A stretch of 46,597 nucleotides of DNA from positions 1-46,597 of the forward strand of contig JAZPZI010000016.1 in the NCBI GenBank assembly GCA_045544615.1. Reading direction: 5' to 3'. Below the pieces are notes generated by a model that made no database searches, had not been told where the DNA came from, and worked only from the letters and a program-made list of their open reading frames with translations. Numbering within the stretch: the first letter of the stretch is position 1; each line of letters begins with the position of its first letter. The DNA is from CAKSFT01 sp045544615 (lineage in GTDB: Bacteria; Bacillota; Clostridia; UBA1381). Positions 41,276-46,597 of the stretch are shown here, piece after piece. The position numbers and the translations under genes are program-made.

Positions 41276-41755
41276 ATGGCAGAGAATAAGGAAATCATAC
41301 TTACACAGGAAGGTATGAAAAAGCTCAAGGACGAGCTTGAATACTTAATCACAACAAAGCGTCAGGAAATGGCTGAAAAAATAAAGGTTGCCCGTGGCTT
41401 TGGTGATTTATCAGAAAATGCCGAATACGACGAAGCAAAGAAAGAACAGGGAGAGGTTGAGGCAAGAATCAATGCCATCAACGAAATGTTAAAGTATGCA
41501 AGAATCCTTGACGAAAGCGAAATCGTTGCTGATGAGGTTGGAATTGGAAGTAAGGTTAAGATTTACGATTTTGATTTCGAAGAAGAAGATGAATATACCA
41601 TTGTCAGCACAACAGAAGCTGACCCTGCAAACAACAAACTTTCACTCGAATCTCCTGTTGGCAAGGCTTTGATGCACGGCAAAGTTGGAGATGTTGTTAA
41701 GGTTGAGACCTTAGACGGCGAAATCGAACTGAAGATTTTAGAAATTTCACGCTAA
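41276..41755 (+). CDS. greA: Transcription elongation factor GreA
   Basis: GreA enters the secondary channel of RNA polymerase and rescues backtracked complexes by transcript cleavage. The 159 residues have the N-terminal coiled coil with LTQEGMKKLKDELEYL and the acidic tip GDLSENAEYDEAK, then the FKBP-like C-terminal domain (VGKALMHGKVGDVV). Start ATG 41276 has GGGAG 9 bases upstream. It is driven by a strong promoter and ends at the hairpin at 41768. Confidence 0.97.
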   Translation: MAENKEIILTQEGMKKLKDELEYLITTKRQEMAEKIKVARGFGDLSENAEYDEAKKEQGEVEARINAINEMLKYARILDESEIVADEVGIGSKVKIYDFDFEEEDEYTIVSTTEADPANNKLSLESPVGKALMHGKVGDVVKVETLDGEIELKILEISR

Positions 41756-41767
41756 TGAATTATTATG

Positions 41768-41803
41768 TCACTCATTGCATATATTGCAATGGGTGATTTT
41801 TTT
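41768..41803 (+). terminator. greA terminator whose 3' arm holds the next gene's ribosome binding site
   Basis: A 12-bp stem (TCACTCATTGCA with TGCAATGGGTGA), TATAT loop and seven T directly followed by the ATG of the next gene. GGGTGA in the 3' arm is the only ribosome-binding-like sequence for that gene. Confidence 0.85.
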
Positions 41804-42793
41804 ATGAAAGAAGATTTAAAATCAACAGGTGTATATATAGCAACTCTGGTTGGAGCTGGTTTTGCATCAGGCTCCGAGATTGTGCATTATTTTGTTCGGT
41901 ATGGAAAATTTAGTTTTTTTGCAATTGCTTTTGCATCTTTTCTGTTTGGTTTTTTTGCAATAACAATTCTTGAATTTTCAAAAAAAATAAATGTTGATAG
42001 CTTTTCGTATTTTATAGACGGTGTGTTTGGTGACAGATTGGGGAAATATATTAAAATCTTGATTTCTTTTTTTATCTTCGCAGTTTTTTCGGCAATGATT
42101 TCAGGGAGTGCAAGCTCGCTTTTGTCTGCATTCGGACTAAAGAGAGCGTACGGGGCTCTCATCGCCTGCGGATTGGTTTTTGCGGTTTTGATTTTTGATT
42201 TTAAGGGACTTGCAAATATTGATACTGCAATATCTATTTTGATTTTTATTGGTATTATTGCAATTACATCTTATTTATATACATCACGGGAGATAAGTGT
42301 ATTTAGTAATGAAATTTCGAGCCTTTTGTCGGGCGCAAAATATGCAGGCTATAATATGTTAACAGCAGGCGGTGTTCTGACAGGGTTTTCTAAAAAAGTT
42401 TCAAGTGCAAAAAGAGTTGGCGTTTTGTCCGGATTTTCTGTTTTTGTTTTACTTTTGTTTTTGTGGGGTATAATAAGCATATATCATGGCAAAATACCTC
42501 TTGGTGAGATTCCGATGCTTACAATCTGCAAAAGACACGGTGATGTGATTTATTATTCCTATTTTATAGTTTTGTTGCTTGCAATGTTCTCAACTGCAAT
42601 ATCCAATGCGTATCTGTTGGTTGATGCAAAAGGGAATAACAGGATATTGAGTCTTTTGGGAGTAGTAATTCTTGGGTTTTTCCTTTCGGGATTTTCGCTT
42701 GATTTCTTTGTTGGAGAGGTGTATGCGGCTACAGGTTTTTTGGGTATTTTGATTATGATTATAATTTGTTTAAAAAATATTAGAAAAAATTAA
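41804..42793 (+). CDS. YkvI-like integral membrane protein
   Basis: The 329-residue protein has about ten hydrophobic helices and a first helix with STGVYIATLVGAGFASGSEI, which resembles the YkvI family and the broader LeuT/APC-fold transporters with an unwound first helix. The substrate is unknown. The start is taken as ATG 41804, right after the T-run of the greA terminator; the longer frame to 41765 would run through the hairpin. Expression probably depends on read-through of that terminator. Confidence 0.75.
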   Translation: MKEDLKSTGVYIATLVGAGFASGSEIVHYFVRYGKFSFFAIAFASFLFGFFAITILEFSKKINVDSFSYFIDGVFGDRLGKYIKILISFFIFAVFSAMISGSASSLLSAFGLKRAYGALIACGLVFAVLIFDFKGLANIDTAISILIFIGIIAITSYLYTSREISVFSNEISSLLSGAKYAGYNMLTAGGVLTGFSKKVSSAKRVGVLSGFSVFVLLLFLWGIISIYHGKIPLGEIPMLTICKRHGDVIYYSYFIVLLLAMFSTAISNAYLLVDAKGNNRILSLLGVVILGFFLSGFSLDFFVGEVYAATGFLGILIMIIICLKNIRKN

Positions 42794-42872
42794 AATAGTT
42801 AGAAAAACAACGAAAACAGACGAAAAATAGAGCATATTATTTGTAATTGCAAAAATCGAGGGTTTTTGGGCG

Positions 42873-42901
42873 TTGATAAAAGCATTTCGTTATGGTATTA
42901 T
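42873..42901 (+). promoter_or_regulatory. Promoter of the four-tRNA operon
   Basis: TTGATA (42873-42878), 17-base spacer, TATTAT (42896-42901) with an extended -10 TG. Confidence 0.83.
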
Positions 42902-42938
42902 ATTCAAGTCGCAAACGAGAGCGACCGAAAGTGGATAA

Positions 42939-43015
42939 CGGGATGTAGCGCAGTTTGGTAGCGCATCTGGTTTGGGACCAGAGGGCCGCAGGTTCGAATC
43001 CTGTCATCCCGACCA
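42939..43015 (+). tRNA. tRNA-Pro (TGG)
   Basis: Acceptor CGGGATG/CATCCCG, anticodon loop TTTGGGA (anticodon TGG), T arm GGTTCGAAT, discriminator A and encoded CCA. Confidence 0.95.
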
Positions 43016-43025
43016 ATGAAACTTT

Positions 43026-43101
43026 GGGAGTATAGCTCAGCTGGGAGAGCGTCTGCCTTACAAGCAGGATGTCACAGGTTCGAGCCCTGTTACTCCCACC
43101 A
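43026..43101 (+). tRNA. tRNA-Val (TAC)
   Basis: Acceptor GGGAGTA/TACTCCC, anticodon loop CTTACAA (anticodon TAC), encoded ACCA end. Confidence 0.95.
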
Positions 43102-43110
43102 ATTTCATAT

Positions 43111-43186
43111 GCTGGTGTAGCTCAATTGGCAGAGCAGCTGATTTGTAATCAGCAGGTTGCGGGTTCGAGTCCCATCACCAGCTCCA
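43111..43186 (+). tRNA. tRNA-Thr (TGT)
   Basis: Acceptor GCTGGTG/CACCAGC, anticodon loop TTTGTAA (anticodon TGT), discriminator T and encoded CCA. The next tRNA starts at the following base. Confidence 0.95.
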
Positions 43187-43271
43187 GGGAGAGTTCCCGA
43201 GTGGCCAAAGGGGGCAGACTGTAAATCTGTTGCGTCTCGCTTCGGTGGTTCGAATCCACCCTCTCCCACCA
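43187..43271 (+). tRNA. tRNA-Tyr (GTA)
   Basis: An 85-base class II tRNA with acceptor GGGAGAG/CTCTCCC, anticodon loop CTGTAAA (anticodon GTA), a variable arm and encoded CCA. It abuts tRNA-Thr with no spacer. Confidence 0.95.
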
Positions 43272-43273
43272 GA

Positions 43274-43301
43274 AAAAAAGACATCTTCGGATGTCTTTTT
43301 T
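43274..43301 (+). terminator. Terminator of the tRNA operon
   Basis: A 12-bp stem (AAAAAAGACATC with GATGTCTTTTTT) capped by a TTCG tetraloop, with the T-run in the 3' arm. Confidence 0.92.
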
Positions 43302-43316
43302 CAGTTATATTTGTTT

Positions 43317-43489
43317 CTTGCGTAACAAGTGATATTTACTTCGTAAGTGATATTACCCTTTGGGCAGTGGTATTCGCCTGCGGCGAGTTGAAGGAACGAA
43401 TATAATATCACTGCAAACAGAGTTTGTAATAACACTTTTGATTTATCAAAAATATCACTCCATCGAAGATGTAATATCACTAAAGCAAG
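43317..43489. repeat. Palindromic hairpin array with 9-base units (MITE-like, unclassified)
   Basis: Three left units of AGTGATATT (43328, 43346, and a one-base variant at 43366) are mirrored by four right units of its complement AATATCACT (43404, a variant at 43428, 43451, 43473). Every gap between units is itself a small hairpin: TACTTCGTA, ACCCTTTGGGC, CGCCTGCGGCG on the left; GCAAACAGAGTTTGT, TTTGATTTATCAAA, CATCGAAGATG on the right. Outermost CTTGC (43317) pairs with GCAAG (43485). The whole can fold as a ladder of stems with paired side hairpins. It encodes nothing credible and is not CRISPR. It may be a small non-autonomous mobile element. Confidence 0.8.
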
Positions 43490-43514
43490 TGTCATCTAAA
43501 TCATTTTGTTCTTC

Positions 43515-43546
43515 AAAAACCGTACAATTAACTGTACGGTTTTTTG
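43515..43546. terminator. Hairpin terminator after the palindromic array
   Basis: A 12-bp stem (AAAAACCGTACA with TGTACGGTTTTT) with a T-run on the plus strand. No gene immediately upstream needs it, so it may end read-through from the tRNA operon or belong to the array. Confidence 0.8.
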
Positions 43547-43770
43547 TCTTAATTTTTTTGACCCTTTTATGATTTTAGCTTTACGGAAGGTGAAAAAGAT
43601 ACCTTGCTAACGCTTCGTTGTATTTAGCAATTATTATCAAATCCGCAGCACACTTCTAAATTTATGTAAAGTATGGTTAATTTGTGTTTCTCTTTCTATT
43701 TCACATACAGTTGATTTTTTATATTTCGTGCACAAAAAGTTATATTTTAGAATAAAATAAAGCTTTTTTG
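43547..43770. other. Non-coding stretch before the solute-binding protein gene
   Basis: No credible gene. A hairpin at 43604-43630 (TTGCTAA...TTAGCAA, with AACG-CTT-CGTT nested inside) is the only structure I see; it resembles in style the small hairpins of the array upstream and could be a remnant. Confidence 0.5.
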
Positions 43771-43799
43771 TTGACTTTTTAACAGCGTGATGCTAAAAT
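43771..43799 (+). promoter_or_regulatory. Promoter of the solute-binding protein gene
   Basis: TTGACT (43771-43776), 17-base spacer, TAAAAT (43794-43799) with an extended -10 TG. Confidence 0.8.
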
Positions 43800-43844
43800 G
43801 GACTAAAAATCAGATATTATTATCTTAGATGAGGAGGAAGAAAA

Positions 43845-45323
43845 ATGAAAAAAATTATTTCAGGAGTTTTAAGCTTTGCAATGGCGGTTTCTATGATTGT
43901 CGGACTCTCCGGATGTGGCAAGAATGAAACCGGTGGTACATTGATTTGGTATATGGTAGGTGATAAGCCTGCTGCACATGATGAAGTTATTGCAAAAGCC
44001 AATGAAATTATAGAGCCTGAATTAGGCATGAAGCTTGATTTAAGATACATTGATGGTGCATCATATGCCGAAAAGATGAAGCTTATAATGGCAAGTGGTG
44101 AAGCTTATGATTTGTGTTTCACAGGTTATACAAACCCATATCAGACAGCTGTTGAATTGGGTGGATTGTATGATATTACAGAGCTTGTTGAAGAAGTAAA
44201 ATTGAATGAAGCTGTTGAACAATTTTATCTTGATTCAGCAAAGGTAAAAGGTAAAATTTATGGCGTTCCTAACATTCAGATTATCTCAAATCCTGACTGT
44301 ATGGCAGCTTTCCCAAGTGTTATAGAGGCGGCAGGAATTGGTGATACATATCAGCAGATTAAAGATATGGCTTCTTTGAAAATGAGCTATGCTGATTTGG
44401 AAAAAATGTTTGGTTTATATACCGATATGTTTGCTCAGTTAAAGGCTAAGAAGCCGGAGCTTACAACAGTAACGATTCCGGCAGGTAATCTGGCAACATT
44501 TACAAATTATGAAACACTCTATAACCTTGCAATCAGAAGAGATGGTACTGATAATAAGTTGTATATTGAACATGAAACAGAAGAATGGAAGTTAGGATGT
44601 AAGACTGTAAGAGAGTGGTATAAGGCCGGTTATATCAGAAACGATGTTGCATCAAATCCGATTGATACAAATGTAAAAGAAGAAAGAGTTAAAGTTGGTT
44701 TTTCAAAGGAAACATGGAAGCCATATGATGAAAACGGACAGATTGTAAAGTATGGTGAGCAGTTTGATTCTGCACTCTTCTCAGAACCTTATGTGAAGAG
44801 GACTTCATCATTGCTCACAATGATTAGTGTTGGTGCAAATACAAAGCATCCTAAAGAAGCAGTTGAATTTATTAAACTGATAAACGAAAATGCAGAATTA
44901 TATAATATTCTTATCTGGGGTATTGAGGGTAAGCACTATACAAAGAATGAAGACGGAACAATAAAGCAGATTAAGGATAGCGGATACGATGAGATTGGTA
45001 ATAACGGCTGGAAATACGGAAACCAATTCAATTCGTTTGTGCTTGAAGGCGAGCCTTTAGATAAGTGGGAACAGTATGAAAAGATGAACAACGAAGCTGT
45101 TAAATCACCGCTTTTGGGCTTTGTTCCTGACACAACAGGTATTTCAACAGAAGTTGCAAACTGTGGCAGTGTAACTGCTGAATACAAGGCTAAAATTTAT
45201 TTCGGAACAGAAGATTTTGACGCTTGGTATCCTGAGTTCTGTGCGAAGATGGAACAGGCGGGTATTAAGAAGGTTCAGGAAGAACTTCAGAAACAGTTTG
45301 ATGAATTTTTAGCAAGTAAATAA
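43845..45323 (+). CDS. Extracellular solute-binding lipoprotein (LplA-like, DUF3502)
   Basis: The 492-residue protein has a lipoprotein signal with lipobox LSGC (Cys24), then a family 1-type sugar-binding fold (LIWYMVGDKPAAHDEV at the start, KMKLIMASGEAYDLCFTGY) and a C-terminal part resembling DUF3502 (the stretch around KSPLLGFVPDTTGISTEVAN). Such proteins deliver oligosaccharides to ABC transporters. No permease or ATPase gene is next to it, so it must use permeases elsewhere or be an orphan. GAGGAGG precedes the ATG. It is convergent with an AraC-type regulator and has its own promoter and terminator. Confidence 0.9.
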   Translation: MKKIISGVLSFAMAVSMIVGLSGCGKNETGGTLIWYMVGDKPAAHDEVIAKANEIIEPELGMKLDLRYIDGASYAEKMKLIMASGEAYDLCFTGYTNPYQTAVELGGLYDITELVEEVKLNEAVEQFYLDSAKVKGKIYGVPNIQIISNPDCMAAFPSVIEAAGIGDTYQQIKDMASLKMSYADLEKMFGLYTDMFAQLKAKKPELTTVTIPAGNLATFTNYETLYNLAIRRDGTDNKLYIEHETEEWKLGCKTVREWYKAGYIRNDVASNPIDTNVKEERVKVGFSKETWKPYDENGQIVKYGEQFDSALFSEPYVKRTSSLLTMISVGANTKHPKEAVEFIKLINENAELYNILIWGIEGKHYTKNEDGTIKQIKDSGYDEIGNNGWKYGNQFNSFVLEGEPLDKWEQYEKMNNEAVKSPLLGFVPDTTGISTEVANCGSVTAEYKAKIYFGTEDFDAWYPEFCAKMEQAGIKKVQEELQKQFDEFLASK

Positions 45324-45332
45324 TATCATAAG

Positions 45333-45363
45333 AAAACGCAAGGCTTGTTGCCTTGCGTTTTTT
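45333..45363. terminator. Shared terminator between convergent genes
   Basis: A 12-bp stem (AAAACGCAAGGC with GCCTTGCGTTTT), TTGTT loop and T-run. It touches the stop codon of the AraC-type gene and may act on both strands. Confidence 0.88.
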
Positions 45364-46219
45364 ATGTGCTTGGGAGATCTTTGTATTTCAAACGGTCTTC
45401 CATATGATTTTTTTTGTACTGAAGAGGTGTTTGACCAAAGTTTTTCTTAAAAATTGAAATATAATGTGAGCAATCTGTAAAACCGCTTTTTTCGCAAACT
45501 TTTTGGACGGAAAGGTTACTTTCCAATAACTTGATTGAAAGAGACAGACGCTTGTTTAAAATAAACTCACGCGGTGAAATACCTAAGTTGTTCTTAAAGT
45601 GTCTTTCGAAAGTGTTGATGCTCATATGAACATTGGCAGCCAATTCCGATATTTTAATTTGTTCTGATATATGTTCATTTATGTATTCGAGAGTAGTGCT
45701 GATTTCGTCAGACGGGTTTATATTATCTTTGTAAATCGCATACTTTGAATTTAAAAGCTTTAGCAGTCTGAAGAAATTCAGATATTTTTCGATGGTGGTC
45801 TGTTCCCGGGTCATGGCGTAAAGGAGAAGATGAAATTCATCATTTTCACGGGTGGGCAAAACGATAAGGTTGCTTTTTCCTTTTTCACGTTTGAAAAATA
45901 TATCAAGCAAAGATTCATTTCCAATGGGAGTAAAATGAATTGTATAGTGATAATGCGGATCTTCTGTGTGGTATGCACAGTGGTGAAATTCATAAGGACG
46001 TGTTATTATGATGCTTCCTGATGAGATTTGGTATAGGGTGTTTTCAACCCAGAAGGAAACGTTTCCGCTGATGTTATAGTAAATTTCACATTCGTCATGT
46101 ATGTGATGAGCACCGGGATTGTTTTGGTCATAGTAATCTGTAAAAAAAGTGTTTTTTCCGTGATTGATTGTCACCCTGAATGGCTGCAAGCCTTTAAGAA
46201 AAAAAGAATTTTTTTCCAT
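45362..46219 (-). CDS. AraC-family transcriptional regulator
   Basis: The 285-residue protein has an N-terminal cupin-like sensing domain (HHIHDECEIYYNISG at about 38-52, a set of histidines) and a C-terminal pair of helix-turn-helix motifs (about 175-275: ISELAANVHMSINTFERHFK, then VCEKSGFTDCSHYISIFKKN and GQTPLQYKK). Regulators of this shape often control sugar-use genes in gut Clostridia. GGAGG lies ahead of the ATG. It is divergent from the secreted protein gene at 46373 and convergent with the solute-binding gene, so either may be its target. Confidence 0.93.
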   Translation of the reverse strand: MEKNSFFLKGLQPFRVTINHGKNTFFTDYYDQNNPGAHHIHDECEIYYNISGNVSFWVENTLYQISSGSIIITRPYEFHHCAYHTEDPHYHYTIHFTPIGNESLLDIFFKREKGKSNLIVLPTRENDEFHLLLYAMTREQTTIEKYLNFFRLLKLLNSKYAIYKDNINPSDEISTTLEYINEHISEQIKISELAANVHMSINTFERHFKNNLGISPREFILNKRLSLSIKLLESNLSVQKVCEKSGFTDCSHYISIFKKNFGQTPLQYKKNHMEDRLKYKDLPST

Positions 46220-46372
46220 ATGTATCCTCCATTGGTAAATTATGTTTTATGTTTTAATCAACATGGTGATTATATCATATTTTTTAGTGAAGAATCAATA
46301 GAAATATGAAAAAATTTGTGTTAAAATTTTATTACATGAGGAAAATGTCTGAAATTGACAAGGAGTGTTAAT

Positions 46373-46597
46373 ATGAAAAGGATGTTAGCTTTAGTTTTGA
46401 GTTTGACAGTATTAGCTTCAGGTGCAAGCGTTTTTGCTGATAGTGATAATGAATACATAAATGATACATTTGAAGGAATGGTTGATGAGATAAGACCTGA
46501 GGGGTGGAGTGCTAATGCAGCATCGACATATCCCGGTAGTCAATTTGCAGTAAGAGGGAACCGAATGCGGGCTTTCTATGTCGGAAGAAATATAACA
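46373..46597 (+). CDS. Secreted protein, N-terminal part (cut by window edge)
   Basis: The frame stays open to the end of the window (75 codons). It starts with a signal peptide (MKRMLALVLSLTVLASG, cleavage near VFA-DS) and continues with NEYINDTFEGMVDEIRPEGW, a pattern seen at the start of carbohydrate-binding, jelly-roll modules of large extracellular enzymes. AAGGAG lies 7 bases before the ATG. It is divergent from the AraC-type gene. The function cannot be called from this fragment; a glycan-degrading enzyme or adhesin is a reasonable guess given the neighbours. Confidence 0.7.
   Translation, partial: MKRMLALVLSLTVLASGASVFADSDNEYINDTFEGMVDEIRPEGWSANAASTYPGSQFAVRGNRMRAFYVGRNIT

Noticed and set aside
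41765..41803. Longer N-terminus for the YkvI-like protein
   Set aside because: The extension would be encoded by the greA terminator hairpin, and the family-like sequence begins after ATG 41804.
43328..43481. Possible CRISPR array
   Set aside because: Units are only 9 bases, change orientation halfway, and the gaps are hairpins of 9-15 bases. There are no cas genes.

Overview
The window looks like the chromosome of an anaerobic, low-GC, endospore-lineage Clostridia (Bacillota). This is an inference from gene content: cotJA/cotJB spore coat genes, a WalRK-YycHI cell-wall regulatory operon, Mini-ribonuclease III after cysS, a split transketolase, an oxygen-sensitive glycyl radical diol dehydratase with its activase, an S-layer-homology surface protein, HPr proteins with a PTS permease, and near-consensus sigma-A promoters with 17-bp spacers. 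L-fucose isomerase and a diol dehydratase suggest growth on host or plant glycans, as in a gut organism. The species cannot be named from sequence reading alone.

Layout. 1-1,100: the 3' end of a large serine recombinase abuts cotJB-cotJA, with no cotJC in view. 1,200-7,720: guaB, then one long operon cysE-cysS-mrnC-transketolase N and C halves-lipoprotein. 7,740-11,780: recA behind a LexA-type box, an HPr protein, uvrC and a MIF-like protein. 11,816-19,300: two tRNAs, then a cobalamin riboswitch followed by a five-gene operon: a surface protein combining a transcobalamin-like DUF4430 domain, a beta-propeller and SLH repeats; a membrane-anchored DUF4430 protein; and a complete ECF transporter (EcfT, fused EcfA-EcfA', EcfS). 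I read this as a vitamin B12 capture-and-uptake system. 19,340-20,500: tRNA-fMet, tRNA-Ser and upp.

20,580-26,630: a glycyl radical diol dehydratase, its compact activase, a CE4-type deacetylase-like protein and L-fucose isomerase, under one promoter and one terminator. 26,670-32,030 (minus strand): walR, walK, an unknown secreted protein, yycH and yycI. 32,050-34,400 (minus): a glucose-family PTS IICBA permease and an HPr paralogue without the regulatory serine. 34,500-37,330: a 66-residue unknown protein, tRNA-Arg and a GH94-type phosphorylase. 37,335-41,100: gdhA, ychF and a degenerate galactokinase-like protein. 41,160-43,300: greA, a YkvI-like membrane protein and a four-tRNA operon (Pro, Val, Thr, Tyr).

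43,317-43,489 holds an unusual palindromic array: 9-base repeats, direct on the left and reverse-complemented on the right, separated by small hairpins, able to fold into a ladder of four-way junctions. 43,845-46,597: a solute-binding lipoprotein, a convergent AraC-family regulator, and the start of a secreted protein cut by the window edge. The strongest leads are the riboswitch-controlled B12 capture operon, the hairpin array, the pseudo-galactokinase, and the serine-less HPr tied to a PTS permease.
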